A stretch of DNA of 64,000 nt, from the NCBI GenBank assembly GCA_034003725.1, contig JAVEYB010000007.1, positions 1-64,000 of the forward strand, given 5' to 3'. A program made the translations under genes and the position numbers. This document shows positions 34,421-43,720 of this stretch, in pieces (position 1 is the first letter of the stretch; each line of letters starts with the position of its first letter). Source of the DNA: Candidatus Zixiibacteriota bacterium. Lineage in GTDB: Bacteria > Zixibacteria > MSB-5A5 > GN15 > FEB-12. The notes below the pieces were generated by a model. The model was not told where the DNA came from and did not search any database. It worked only from the letters and a program-made list of their open reading frames with translations.

Positions 34421-35686
34421 TCATTGTTGTCCGTTTGGTCCGAGCTTCATGACGTGCATCTGCGGTCCGGCATCGAATACGACCAGGATACCACCATCGG
34501 CCGCTTCGGCGATGGCCGGATAATAACCGATCTCGCCCTGCGTGTACGTTTTCTGCCAGAGCATAGCGCCGGTTGACGTAAATCGCGCCACCATGATCTT
34601 GCCGAATAAACCGCACGTATTCGGATTTTCGGAGCCGACCACCAACAGGTCACCGTTGGCGGCGACGGCGATATCGAGGCAACTGGTCCGCAGCGCCGAA
34701 TTGTCGGTCACCTCCCAGAGCTTGTTGCCGCTTCCGTCCACGGCGATGAGACAGACATCGCTACCCCCGCTCCCGGGAGTCCATCCGCCCATGACGTAGG
34801 TCTCTCCGTTGCGGACGACCGACATGGCTACATCCATTCCCGGTTTGCCGAAGTCCCGTTCCCAGAGCAGGTCGCCATCGGCATTGGTCATGAGCATCTT
34901 CATATCGGTGGCGTTGGCATCACCGAGGTTCGAAACCTTGGCCAGCACATACCCTCCATCGGTCGAGCGAACCACACCGCGGAAGTCCTGCTGACCGGTT
35001 TCCACGGCTGAGCGCGCCCAGGAGACGTTGCCGGAGGCGTCCGCTTTCACCATCCGTCCATCGGCTTGTGTGGACGGGTACCGTCCGATTGCCACGAACC
35101 CCCCGTCGTGCGCCTCGGCAAGTGCGGCATTGGAGTTCATGAAAAACCACCCGAGCGGGGCTCGCCAGAGCAGAGTCCCATTGGGATCGACCTTGTTGAT
35201 GCAGATATCGAAGCTTCCGGTGGACATAAGCGCGGCAAAGGCGAAGTTGCCGTCGCCAGTCTCAATCAACGAGTAGGGATAATCGCCTATCCCGCCGGGG
35301 CCGGCGTATGTCTGCGTCCAGAGCACGCGACCCTCAGAGTCAAACCTGTACAACACGATATCTTGTGTCCGTTCATCTCCCGCATGGTGCGCCCCAAGGA
35401 CCATACAACCGTAGTCGTCGGTCGGTAGAATGTCGCGTCCGAGATAGAACCCGCTGGCCGCGGGGTCAATCACGAAGTGCCAGGTCAGTCCGGCGGTACC
35501 ATGGGTGCCGGGATCATCATTTGGGTTGTCATTTGGATCGGGATCGGAGATATCAGGGCCGTCATGTGGTGTGAGCTGATCGCTGCCGGGGAGGGTGTCA
35601 ATCGATGTGGGTGATTGCGATGAACAGGCCAGTATCGTGGCGAGGGCCGCCGACAGGCACAAAAGAATACGAATGGCATTTGACAT
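34421..35686 (-). CDS. Beta-propeller-like lipoprotein
   Basis: A 421-residue lipoprotein (lipobox ILAC, Cys21) with a low-complexity Asp/Pro/Asn linker (about 40-62). Repeated blade-like units of about 50 residues follow the pattern DGG(Y/F)xxxG...DxxGxxLW, as in LYRFDSEGRVLWTQTY, NKVDPNGTLLWRAPL, VKADASGNVSWARS and MTNADGDLLWERDFG. This suggests a PQQ-type or delta-60-type propeller. No enzymatic motif is seen; surface binding or scaffolding is plausible. GGAGGGAAA precedes the start, and a TATATATTTT stretch upstream is a -10 candidate. Confidence 0.8.
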   Translation of the reverse strand: MSNAIRILLCLSAALATILACSSQSPTSIDTLPGSDQLTPHDGPDISDPDPNDNPNDDPGTHGTAGLTWHFVIDPAASGFYLGRDILPTDDYGCMVLGAHHAGDERTQDIVLYRFDSEGRVLWTQTYAGPGGIGDYPYSLIETGDGNFAFAALMSTGSFDICINKVDPNGTLLWRAPLGWFFMNSNAALAEAHDGGFVAIGRYPSTQADGRMVKADASGNVSWARSAVETGQQDFRGVVRSTDGGYVLAKVSNLGDANATDMKMLMTNADGDLLWERDFGKPGMDVAMSVVRNGETYVMGGWTPGSGGSDVCLIAVDGSGNKLWEVTDNSALRTSCLDIAVAANGDLLVVGSENPNTCGLFGKIMVARFTSTGAMLWQKTYTQGEIGYYPAIAEAADGGILVVFDAGPQMHVMKLGPNGQQ

Positions 35687-35959
35687 GGATTTCCCTCCGC
35701 GTCTGAAGCGTTGTTCGGGATCCGACTATAAAATATATACACGAGAGCCCATTTTTCCTTCCACTTTTTTGTGTACTTTTCGATTCACGATCAGGCGAAC
35801 AACGTAACCGTGTGAGTGTTGAGTACCAAAGCGCGGTTTTGAAGCCGATGACACAGCGGCCTTGACGGCCGGAGAAACCCGGGCCTGATTCGGTCATGGG
35901 CATGGCCGTCTTAGTGACACGTGCAGCACCATTCAGTGAGAGAGTGGAAGGACCATCTT

Positions 35960-38020
35960 ATGTCAGCCAGTTTGTCCGGTAACCATCCGTTTACCAATCA
36001 CTTAATCGGTGAGAACTCGCCGTATTTGCTCTCCCACGCGCACAATCCGGTCAACTGGTTTCCGTGGGGGGAAGAGGCTCTCACGAAGGCACGACAGGAA
36101 ACGAAGCCGATTTTCCTCTCAATCGGCTATGCGGCCTGCCACTGGTGTCACGTGATGGAAAGGGAGTCCTTTGAGGATCCGCAGATGGCCGAAGTTCTTA
36201 ACGAGCATTTTGTGTCGATAAAAGTCGATCGTGAACAGCGTCCCGATCTGGACCACATTTATATGTCCTTTACGCAGGCGCTTACGGGAAGCGGGGGCTG
36301 GCCGATGTCGGTTTTTCTGACGCCCGATCTTAAGCCATTTTTCGCCGGCACATACTTTCCGCCGCAGGACGGTATGGGACGACCGGGATTTCTTCGTGTG
36401 ATTTCTGAGATTGCGAAGGCCTGGTATGAATCGAGACGCGATATCGTGGAATCGTCAGAGGATATTTTCTCGAAAATCTCCACCGCTCTGGCGGTGAGCG
36501 CCCCGCCCGGCGGCCTGAGCCGAGAGATAATCGGTCGCGGCGCCGAAGGGTTGCTTGGCCAGACCGATCCGATCCATGGCGGTATCGGAGGCGCTCCCAA
36601 GTTTCCGCACGCAACCGAATTATCGCTCTTTCTGCGTTACTACCGGTCCAGCGGAGACCTTCGGTTCCTTCAGGCCGCGGAGAAGGCATTGATGGGGATG
36701 GCCCGGGGCGGCATTTATGACCAGATCGGCGGCGGGTTTTCGCGCTACTCGGTGGACCAACGGTGGCTGGTGCCGCATTTCGAGAAGATGCTCTACGATA
36801 ACGGCCTGCTGGTCGCCACGTACGTGGAGGCCTACCAGATAACGGGTAACCCGTCTTACCTTGAGATCATTCGAGGCACTCTCGACTTCATTTTGCGGGA
36901 GTTGACTGATCCGGGCGGCGGATTCTATTCGGCGCTCGATGCGGACAGCGAGGGCGTGGAGGGCAGGTTTTACGTCTGGACCAAAGCCGAAATCGACGCG
37001 CTGCTTGGGGAAAAATCCGCGGATTTCTGCGCCTTCTACAACGTAACTGAGCGCGGAAACTTCGAAGGACACAGTATCCTGAATATCGACACGACCTCTG
37101 ACCGGATACGGCAGGAGAGTCCGCGACCAGACTTCGACATGTTTCTGGCTGAGTGCCGCAACATTCTCTTCGAAGCCCGGTCCCGGCGCGTGCGACCACT
37201 TACCGACGACAAGGTTTTGACGTCGTGGAACGGGCTCGCCCTTTCCTCGCTGTGCCGGGGATATCAGGTCAGTGGGATGGACCGCTATCTGGACGCCGGC
37301 CGGGCCAACGCGTCGTTCGTGCGGGACGAGCTGTTCCGGAACGGCGCGCTCATCCACTCCTGGCGGGATGGGAAATACAGCGACGGCGAATTCCTGGAGG
37401 ACTACTCCTACTACGTTCGGGGTCTGCTGGACCTGTACGAGTCCGACCCGAGCCGTGAGAATGCCGGATGGCTAACGTTTGCGGGCACACTGGCGGAACG
37501 GGCAATTCGCCTGTTTCTGGACGCGTCGGACCGGTTCTGCCTTCGCCCCGACGGACAATCAGATCTTATCATGCGGCCGCGCGACGAGCACGACGGCGCG
37601 CTTCCAGCCCCGGGCTCCGTTATGATGATGAATCTGCTTCGTCTTCACCGGCTTACCGGAGTCGAATTGTTTGGCCAGAAGGCCGATGCGGCGATTCGGG
37701 CGGTTTCCGGAACAATTGCGCGGATTCCCAATGCGATGGCATCGGCGCTGGCGGCAGTCGACATGTGGCTCGGCGACAGGATCGAATTGGTAGTGATCGG
37801 TGAGGGGCCACAGCGTGGCGCGATGCTCGGGGAACTCTATCGCCGGTATTTGCCCAACCGGGTTGTTGCAATCTCTGCCGATGGGTCTGCTGAGCTTCCG
37901 CTTTTCGCCGGCCGATCGGTTGCAAACGGCGACTGCAAGGTGTATGTTTGCAGGAATTCGGTCTGTGATCTGCCAGCAGGCACGACGGAGGAACTCCGCG
38001 AGCATATGGGGCGGTTATAA
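35960..38020 (+). CDS. DUF255/thioredoxin-domain protein (YyaL/Spata20 family)
   Basis: A 686-residue protein. The N-terminal DUF255 thioredoxin-like domain has [18 protein letters not shown] (about 19-36) and the active-site-like [14 protein letters not shown] (near 58). An (alpha/alpha)6-barrel resembling glycan epimerases and glycosidases follows, with [28 protein letters not shown] and [12 protein letters not shown]. Length and architecture are those of the YyaL/Spata20 family, whose biochemical activity is unestablished. The ATG at 35960 is preferred over one at 35921 because GGAAGGACC is properly spaced. It leads a run of plus-strand genes (OsmC, DUF302, DUF6132-like, FmdB). Confidence 0.92.
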   Translation: MSASLSGNHPFTNHLIGENSPYLLSHAHNPVNWFPWGEEALTKARQETKPIFLSIGYAACHWCHVMERESFEDPQMAEVLNEHFVSIKVDREQRPDLDHIYMSFTQALTGSGGWPMSVFLTPDLKPFFAGTYFPPQDGMGRPGFLRVISEIAKAWYESRRDIVESSEDIFSKISTALAVSAPPGGLSREIIGRGAEGLLGQTDPIHGGIGGAPKFPHATELSLFLRYYRSSGDLRFLQAAEKALMGMARGGIYDQIGGGFSRYSVDQRWLVPHFEKMLYDNGLLVATYVEAYQITGNPSYLEIIRGTLDFILRELTDPGGGFYSALDADSEGVEGRFYVWTKAEIDALLGEKSADFCAFYNVTERGNFEGHSILNIDTTSDRIRQESPRPDFDMFLAECRNILFEARSRRVRPLTDDKVLTSWNGLALSSLCRGYQVSGMDRYLDAGRANASFVRDELFRNGALIHSWRDGKYSDGEFLEDYSYYVRGLLDLYESDPSRENAGWLTFAGTLAERAIRLFLDASDRFCLRPDGQSDLIMRPRDEHDGALPAPGSVMMMNLLRLHRLTGVELFGQKADAAIRAVSGTIARIPNAMASALAAVDMWLGDRIELVVIGEGPQRGAMLGELYRRYLPNRVVAISADGSAELPLFAGRSVANGDCKVYVCRNSVCDLPAGTTEELREHMGRL

Positions 38021-38069
38021 GGCCAGTACTGGACACGGGGAGACAGCCGACTGACGGCAGGGATGGGAT

Positions 38070-38489
38070 ATGGTTACGGTGAAGATGGTTTGGAAGGGGG
38101 GGGTGGCGTTTGAAGGAACCGGTTCGTTCGGGCATACGCTCCGCACCGATGTAGCCAAATCGGCGGGCGGAGACGAGTCCGGGTTTCGGGCCACGGAATT
38201 GCTGCTCTTTGGAATGGCGGCCTGCACGGGAGTCGATGTCGTGCGAATCCTCAAAAAACAACGGCAGGAACTGACGTCAATGGAAATCGAAGTCAACGGC
38301 TACCAGAACGACGAGTATCCCAAGCCGTTTCATACAATAGAGATAACGTATCGCGCCCGCGGCAGGAATCTCAGCGAAGATAAGCTGGCCAAAGCGATCG
38401 AGTTATCCGAGAGCAAGTATTGCGTGGTGAGTCAGACCGTAGCGCGAGAAACCACTGTCATCACGAGATTCGAGATCGATCCGGAATAA
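38070..38489 (+). CDS. OsmC family protein
   Basis: A 139-residue protein of the OsmC/Ohr fold. The N-terminal Cys region reads FGMAACTGVDVVRILKK (near 46) and the second conserved Cys is in ESKYCVVSQTV (near 113). It is closest in look to the YhfA-type OsmC proteins; thiol-dependent peroxidase activity is the family theme, but the substrate is unknown. GGGAT just upstream of the ATG can act as ribosome site. It lies 49 bases after the DUF255 gene. Confidence 0.88.
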   Translation: MVTVKMVWKGGVAFEGTGSFGHTLRTDVAKSAGGDESGFRATELLLFGMAACTGVDVVRILKKQRQELTSMEIEVNGYQNDEYPKPFHTIEITYRARGRNLSEDKLAKAIELSESKYCVVSQTVARETTVITRFEIDPE

Positions 38490-38549
38490 GGCTGAATCAA
38501 ATCGGTGACGCTCTAATCTAATCGGAGAGGAGTAAACACAGGTATAGCC

Positions 38550-38948
38550 ATGGCCGATAGAGAAACTGAACTGGCGTACTCGCTGGGCACGGTCAAGCCG
38601 TTCGCTGATGTTGTGGCGACGCTCGAAGACAAGGTGGCCGAACATAAGTTCCGGGTGCTGGCGGTACACGATGTACAGAAGACCCTTGCCGAGAAGGGGC
38701 TCACCCGCGGGCCGCTGAAGATTATCGAAGTCTGCAACGCGGTGTTTGCACACCAGGCACTGCAGAAGGATGTCGATGTGGCCATGTTCATGCCGTGCCG
38801 CTTCACGGTTCATACCGACGGAGCCCGGACATACATCACGCTGGCACGACCGACCATGATCGCGCAGATGATGCCGGGTATTGGGCTGGAGCCTCTGGCG
38901 ACCGAGGTCGAGACGACCCTGAAGAAGGTCATGGAAGAAGTTGTGTAG
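38550..38948 (+). CDS. DUF302 domain protein
   Basis: A 132-residue protein. SLGTVKPFADVVATLEDKVAEHKFRVLAVHDVQ is followed by the EVCNAVFAHQAL block and VDVAMFMPCRFTVHT, matching DUF302 almost over its full length. The two conserved Cys residues (EVCN and MPCR) recur in the family. The fold is known but the function is not; heme or metal binding and redox roles have been suggested. It is placed between OsmC and a DUF6132-like gene. Confidence 0.88.
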   Translation: MADRETELAYSLGTVKPFADVVATLEDKVAEHKFRVLAVHDVQKTLAEKGLTRGPLKIIEVCNAVFAHQALQKDVDVAMFMPCRFTVHTDGARTYITLARPTMIAQMMPGIGLEPLATEVETTLKKVMEEVV

Positions 38949-38997
38949 GTTGTAACCCGTGCTGCCCGGAGCCCGTGGATAGACCTGGAAAGAGGCG

Positions 38998-39171
38998 ATG
39001 AAAAGCAGAATACAAAGAACCGCCCTGTATACGATCGTGGGTGGTGCGCTCGGGTTCGGGTTGTCCATGGCCTACCGTTACCTGGGCTCCACCTGAATGA
39101 TCATGTGCAACCCCTGGATTCCGATGACCGCCGGGGCGTTGTTCGGGGCCGTGTCGTCCCTGTCCGATTAG
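38998..39171 (+). CDS. DUF6132-like membrane protein with in-frame UGA, candidate selenoprotein
   Basis: Read through one UGA (39094-39096, codon 33), the frame gives 57 residues: a basic start (MKSRIQRT), a hydrophobic segment with GGALGFGLSMAY, then YRYLGST-UGA-MIMCNPWIP, a second hydrophobic segment and a TAG stop. Small DUF6132-type proteins carry a Cys at the UGA position and a Cys or Ser in the xxCNP/xxSNP that follows. The frame is otherwise intact, has GAGG upstream of the ATG, and sits 12 bases before the fmdB-like gene. A stem-loop 12 bases after the UGA (39108-39115 with 39133-39141) could serve as a SECIS. Alternatives: a TGC-to-TGA mutation (pseudogene) or a sequencing error. Selenocysteine machinery is not in this window. 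Confidence 0.55.
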
Positions 39172-39183
39172 GAGTGCGAGAGT

Positions 39184-39387
39184 ATGCCGTTGTTTGAATA
39201 TCAGTGCGCCGAGTGCGGCCACAAGTTTGAGGAACTGGTCCCCAACTCGGAGACCAGAGTATCCTGTCCGCAGTGCAAGTCGGCGGAGACCCGGAAGCTA
39301 CTGTCCGTGTTTTCGTCCTCGATGGGGTCATCCGGTTCGGCTGCGCCGAGCTGCGGGGCTCGTGGCTGTGGCAGCGGGTTCTCCTGA
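39184..39387 (+). CDS. FmdB-type zinc ribbon protein
   Basis: A 67-residue protein: MPLFEYQCAECGHKFEEL at the start, a second Cys pair in SCPQCKSAE, and a Gly/Ser/Cys-rich tail (CGARGCGSGFS). This is the standard form of FmdB family regulatory proteins with one four-Cys zinc ribbon. The additional tail cysteines are common. GGAG precedes the ATG by eight bases. Its role is usually described as regulatory, without firm data. Confidence 0.92.
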   Translation: MPLFEYQCAECGHKFEELVPNSETRVSCPQCKSAETRKLLSVFSSSMGSSGSAAPSCGARGCGSGFS

Positions 39388-39547
39388 GCGAGCTAGCTGA
39401 GCGCTCACGGTCGTGAGCACACAGAGTGCACTCCGGAACCTATTCGCCGCCCGCGGAGAAAACACAAATCGGTACCACGCACGATTGTGTCCACCCTCCC
39501 GATTGCCTATCGCAAGTGAGCGAGCGGCCGTTCACGTACCTCTAAGT

Positions 39548-40318
39548 TCACCGTTTCTTCCGCGCGACCACGCATATCCGGTAGCAGTCTCTGGTTGGTT
39601 TCTCGAACGTCCGGCATCGATAAATCGCACGCACAATAAACCCGGCTTCGCGCAGCAACTTCCGGATAATACTGTTCGGATACGCCCGTTCGGTATGAAC
39701 TTCCGTGAAGCGGTCCCACAGTCGGCCTTTCCGGACGAAAAACGTTGCCTCGCAGTCAGCGGATTGGGTCCGCTCATCGTAGGAGTTTTTCCATACCCAC
39801 GCCAGATCGTCGCGGGCGTCGGCGTAGACATGCCCGTCCCAGAGCACGGTCAGTGCTTTCGGGGTATTCATATCGAAAATGAACCAGCCGCCCGGTCTCA
39901 GGTGAGCATGGACCGACACAAACGCGGTTTTCAAATCTGACTTCGTGAGCAGGTAATTCAACGAATCGTAGAACGAGGTGACCAGATCGAAACCTCTGCC
40001 GCGTCGCGTGTCATTCGGCAGCGGTATGCTGAACGTCGGCAGATGGCGGCGATATAGGCGGGTCCCGGTGCCGGCCAGTTTTTTCCGGGCCAATCGCAGC
40101 ATATCGGGGCTTTGGTCCACGCCGGCCAGGCGCCACTTGCGGCGCGAGAAAAACGCGAGCGCGCTGCCCGTACCACAGCACAAGTCGAGTGCGTCCTCTA
40201 CCGCGATATCGAACCGATGCGTCAGGCTCACGGTATACTCGGCCATTTCGATGGAGAAACGGTCGGCTCCCATGGCGTCGTATACGTCGGCGAACCGCCG
40301 GTACAGCTTCCGGTTCAT
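39548..40318 (-). CDS. SAM-dependent methyltransferase (class I)
   Basis: A 256-residue class I methyltransferase. DALDLCCGTGSALAFFS (about 43-59) is motif I, AGVDQSPDMLRLAR is the acidic loop, FDLVTSFYDSLNYL is motif II, and GGWFIFDMNTP is the motif III region. YRRFADVYDAMGAD near the N-terminus is typical of small-molecule methyltransferases of this type. The substrate is not predictable. GGGAGGGAA lies immediately upstream of the ATG. Monocistronic, convergent with the FmdB run. Confidence 0.88.
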   Translation of the reverse strand: MNRKLYRRFADVYDAMGADRFSIEMAEYTVSLTHRFDIAVEDALDLCCGTGSALAFFSRRKWRLAGVDQSPDMLRLARKKLAGTGTRLYRRHLPTFSIPLPNDTRRGRGFDLVTSFYDSLNYLLTKSDLKTAFVSVHAHLRPGGWFIFDMNTPKALTVLWDGHVYADARDDLAWVWKNSYDERTQSADCEATFFVRKGRLWDRFTEVHTERAYPNSIIRKLLREAGFIVRAIYRCRTFEKPTRDCYRICVVARKKR

Positions 40319-40502
40319 TTCCCTCCCGCAGGTAAAGGGGGGTTAATTCGCATGACGGTGCCCCGTTTTTGTTGACATTTCAAGACTTCACCGGCTTTCA
40401 TTACGCGACGGCACCGTCTGAATAAACGACGGGGTTTATGGTATACCAAGACAAAAGTCCGGGGGATTGCGTGAGTCGTTTCCCCTCACACGGAGTTGGA
40501 TC

Positions 40503-40931
40503 ATGCCGACAATGTTCTGGATCTGGCTGGCGGTTGCCGCCATCTTCCTGATAATCGAACTGGCCACCCCCACGCTGATTTTCATAAGCTTCTTCGCCGG
40601 TGCGGTGGCCGCCGCGCTTTACAGTCTCGGCTCGCCGGCCGGCTACTACTGGCAGCTCGGCATCTTCGTCATCGTCTCGGTGGTGCTGCTGCCGATGATG
40701 CGCCGACTGGCCAAGAAAATCACCAAGGAGCCGGCGCAGTTGTCGAATGTTGACCGCATGATCGGCGGCGAGGCGTTGGTGGTGAAGGCGATCGATCCCG
40801 ATGCTGACGGCCAGGTGCGGTTTGAAGGCGAAGTGTGGGTGGCCCGCGCCGACAGGCCCATTGCCGAACATGCCCGGGTTGTAATCACCGCCGTCTCCGG
40901 CGTCAAAGTCCACGTCCGACCGAAAGAATAG
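40503..40931 (+). CDS. NfeD family membrane protein
   Basis: A 142-residue protein with two to three transmembrane helices (about 5-75) and a C-terminal OB-fold (GGEALVVKAIDPDADGQVRFEGEVWVARAD near 90). This is the short NfeD form, which partners with SPFH/stomatin proteins in membrane microdomains. The ATG at 40503 is favoured by GGAG seven bases upstream; an earlier in-frame start lacks one. It is followed after 21 bases by an SPFH gene, the expected partner. Confidence 0.9.
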   Translation: MPTMFWIWLAVAAIFLIIELATPTLIFISFFAGAVAAALYSLGSPAGYYWQLGIFVIVSVVLLPMMRRLAKKITKEPAQLSNVDRMIGGEALVVKAIDPDADGQVRFEGEVWVARADRPIAEHARVVITAVSGVKVHVRPKE

Positions 40932-40952
40932 CGTGCTGCAAGAGGAATAACG

Positions 40953-41894
40953 ATGGATCCAGTTATCATATTTATCGTTGTCGCCATCATCCTGGCGATC
41001 ATACTCGCGATATCCGCAATTCGCGTAATCCGCCCGTATGAGCGCGGGCTCGTGGAGCGTCTCGGGCGGTTCCAGCGTATACTCGACCCCGGTCTCAACA
41101 TGGTGATGCCGTTTGTCGACGTTGTCCTGAAAGTTGATATGCGCGAGGTGGTGCTCGATGTTCCGTCGCAGCTGGTTATCACCCGGGATAATGTCAACGT
41201 CGAGGTGGACGCGATCATTTACATTCAGGTGACCGATCCCGCCCGGGCGCAGTACGAAATCACCAATTACATTATGGCATCGACCAAGCTGGCCCAGACG
41301 AACCTTCGCAATGTGATCGGGGAACTTGATCTCGACGCCTGCCTCGCATCGCGCGACAGCATCAACCTGCAGCTTCGCGACGTGATGGATCAGGCCACCG
41401 ACAAGTGGGGCGTGAAAGTCAACCGGATCGAACTGCAGCGAATCGATCCTCCGGCGGACATCACGGACGCCATGTCGCGGCAGATGAAAGCCGAACGGGA
41501 CAAGCGGGCGGCGATACTCGACGCCGAAGCCGTTCGTCAGGCGCAGATTACCAAGGCCGAGGGCTCCCGGCAGGCGCAGATTCTCGAAGCCGAAGGATTT
41601 GCGGAGGCGGTGCGGCTCAAGGCCGACGCGGAGAAATATCGTCAGGTGACGGTCGCCGAGGGTGAAGGGCAGGCAATCCTGACCGTGTTCAAGTCCATTC
41701 ACGACGGCCAGCCGGACGACAAGCTGGTCACTTTGAAGTATCTCGAGATGCTTCCCAAGCTTGCCCAGGGCGACGCGAACAAGGTCTTCCTGCCGTACGA
41801 AGCGTCGGGGATCATCTCGGCACTGGCGGCAATGGTGGACGGCGCCAAGTCCGGGAGTCCGGGGCGGGCAAAGACAACCTCGGCAACATCATGA
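40953..41894 (+). CDS. SPFH/stomatin family protein (QmcA-like)
   Basis: A 313-residue protein with an N-terminal membrane segment (about 3-22) and an SPFH domain (RVIRPYERGLVERLGRFQ, LDVPSQLVITRDNVNVEVD). A long helical coiled region follows, with KAERDKRAAILDAEAVRQAQITKAEGSRQAQ. These proteins oligomerise into membrane cages with NfeD; the cognate nfeD gene is directly upstream. AGAGGAAT precedes the ATG. The role is in membrane organisation or quality control. Confidence 0.93.
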   Translation: MDPVIIFIVVAIILAIILAISAIRVIRPYERGLVERLGRFQRILDPGLNMVMPFVDVVLKVDMREVVLDVPSQLVITRDNVNVEVDAIIYIQVTDPARAQYEITNYIMASTKLAQTNLRNVIGELDLDACLASRDSINLQLRDVMDQATDKWGVKVNRIELQRIDPPADITDAMSRQMKAERDKRAAILDAEAVRQAQITKAEGSRQAQILEAEGFAEAVRLKADAEKYRQVTVAEGEGQAILTVFKSIHDGQPDDKLVTLKYLEMLPKLAQGDANKVFLPYEASGIISALAAMVDGAKSGSPGRAKTTSATS

Positions 41895-42101
41895 CGCCGG
41901 GTTTGTCAGCTCTTAGCAACGCATAGATTCCTGCGCGGGGCGGCCCGTGGAGACCGCATGCCCCCTTGCCAGCTGGACAGGTCATGCAGCCATTTCGGAT
42001 TATGCCGATTAATACGGGAACAGATGCTCCTTACACTCGTTTGACAAGCGAGGCAAAATACTCTACCTTTGGAGCCGCGAGAGCACGAGGAATCAATCGG
42101 A

Positions 42102-43553
42102 ATGGAAGCGCCTGTAACCAGAATACGAAAACCCGCCGTTGCCGGGACCTTCTACCCCTCGAACGCCGTCGAACTGACCAAGACGATCGCCGGGTTTTAT
42201 GCCGAGGTCGACAAGGCAGCGCTTGACGGCAGCCTGGTTGGACTGGTTGCACCGCATGCCGGTTACCCCTATTCCGGTCGGGTCGCGGCCAAGGCGTTCA
42301 AGCTGCTCGAGGGGGAATCGTTCGACACGGTTGTGGTCGTCTCCCCGTCCCACACGGTCTTTTTCAAGGGGTGTTCAGTATTCGAGGGCGACGGTTACGA
42401 GACGCCGCTCGGCGTGGTATCCATCGACAAGGAGCTTTCCGGCAAGATAGCCGACATCAACCCGCTGGTGTATCTGTCCAGCATGGGTCACGCCTCGGGA
42501 ACGACGCGTGGCGAGCATGCACTCGAGGTGCAGCTTCCCTTCCTGCAGATCGCGCTGGGGAAGTTCAAGCTCGTGGCAATAGTGATGGGCGACCAGGAGG
42601 AAGATTCGATCCGGGCTCTGGGGGAGACGCTGGGATCGGCGCTGAAAGGCCGCAATGTCCTCGTCGTGGCCTCGACCGATTTATCGCATTTTCACACGGA
42701 GAAGCAGGCTCGGCGGCTCGACCGCGCGGTGCAGGAGGCAATCGAGAAATACGATCCTGACCGGTTGATCGAAACGCTCGAAACCGGTAAAGGCGAAGCC
42801 TGCGGTGGGGGTCCCGTGGCTGCGGTCATGCAGGCCACACGGCGGCTTGGCGGGCGGACCGTCCGTTTCCTCGATTACTCGACATCGGGAGAGACCACCG
42901 GTCAGTTCGACGAGGTTGTGGGTTACCTCTCGGCGGCGATCATCACCGCTGAGAAGCCGAGGCAGGTGCAATCCGAGATGGGAATGTTGAAGGCGCGACC
43001 GCGCACAGCGGATGAGCTGACCGATGACGACCGTGCGACGCTTTTGCGGATTGCACGTGACGCTGTTCGAGCCCGCCTTGAAAATACGGAATACACACCT
43101 CTGCCGAACGCTCGACTTGATTTCGAACAGGGGGCATTCGTCACGCTGACTACAGACGGCAGCCTCCGGGGCTGTATCGGGCAGATCCGCGGTCGCGAGC
43201 CGCTGTACAAGCTGATTGCCGACATGGCAATCGCTGCGGCATTCGAGGATCCCCGTTTCGAACCCGTTGCCGAATCCGAATTCGACCGGCTGGAATTCGA
43301 GATTTCGGTGTTGTCGCAGCTGGAGCGCGTTCGTGACATCAATCAGATCGTGGTTGGGCGCGACGGCCTTATGATCAAGCTCGACTGGCACTCCGGGCTT
43401 TTACTGCCGCAGGTCGCGACGGAACACGGCTGGGACGTCACGGAGTTTCTGGAGCAGACCTGTCTCAAGGCCGGTCTCGGTAAAAACAGCTGGAAGGACA
43501 AGTTCGCGGAGATCTACAAGTTCTCTGCCATCGTCTTCGGCGCATCCCGCTAG
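42102..43553 (+). CDS. AmmeMemoRadiSam B-A fusion (Memo + AMMECR1)
   Basis: A 483-residue fusion. The N-terminal half (about 1-275) is a MEMO1-like protein with RKPAVAGTFYPS, APHAGYPYSG, SSMGHASGTTRGEHALEVQLPFL and ASTDLSHFH, which carry the His/Asp metal-site residues of the dioxygenase-like fold. The C-terminal half (about 300-483) is AMMECR1-like: LRGCIGQIRGREPLYKLIADMAIAAAFEDPRF, SVLSQLERV and SWKDKFAEIYKFSAIVF. In the AmmeMemoRadiSam system these two and a radical-SAM protein co-occur; the radical-SAM partner is not in this window. Function is unknown. The start at 42102 rather than the TTG at 42069 is chosen on the family N-terminus; GAGG lies upstream. Confidence 0.92.
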   Translation: MEAPVTRIRKPAVAGTFYPSNAVELTKTIAGFYAEVDKAALDGSLVGLVAPHAGYPYSGRVAAKAFKLLEGESFDTVVVVSPSHTVFFKGCSVFEGDGYETPLGVVSIDKELSGKIADINPLVYLSSMGHASGTTRGEHALEVQLPFLQIALGKFKLVAIVMGDQEEDSIRALGETLGSALKGRNVLVVASTDLSHFHTEKQARRLDRAVQEAIEKYDPDRLIETLETGKGEACGGGPVAAVMQATRRLGGRTVRFLDYSTSGETTGQFDEVVGYLSAAIITAEKPRQVQSEMGMLKARPRTADELTDDDRATLLRIARDAVRARLENTEYTPLPNARLDFEQGAFVTLTTDGSLRGCIGQIRGREPLYKLIADMAIAAAFEDPRFEPVAESEFDRLEFEISVLSQLERVRDINQIVVGRDGLMIKLDWHSGLLLPQVATEHGWDVTEFLEQTCLKAGLGKNSWKDKFAEIYKFSAIVFGASR

Positions 43554-43720
43554 TCCCTCGCAGACTGAGTACGCGAGTCCCCAGCGACCTGAGAACTCGA
43601 CTGCAATAAATCGACCGGTTAGACCATTTTTTCACAACCCGGTCTCGGCAAATTTCGTATTCGAAACAGACCGGGGTGATCGACACCCCGCAGCCACTGT
43701 TCGCCGGGAAGGGTCTGTCC

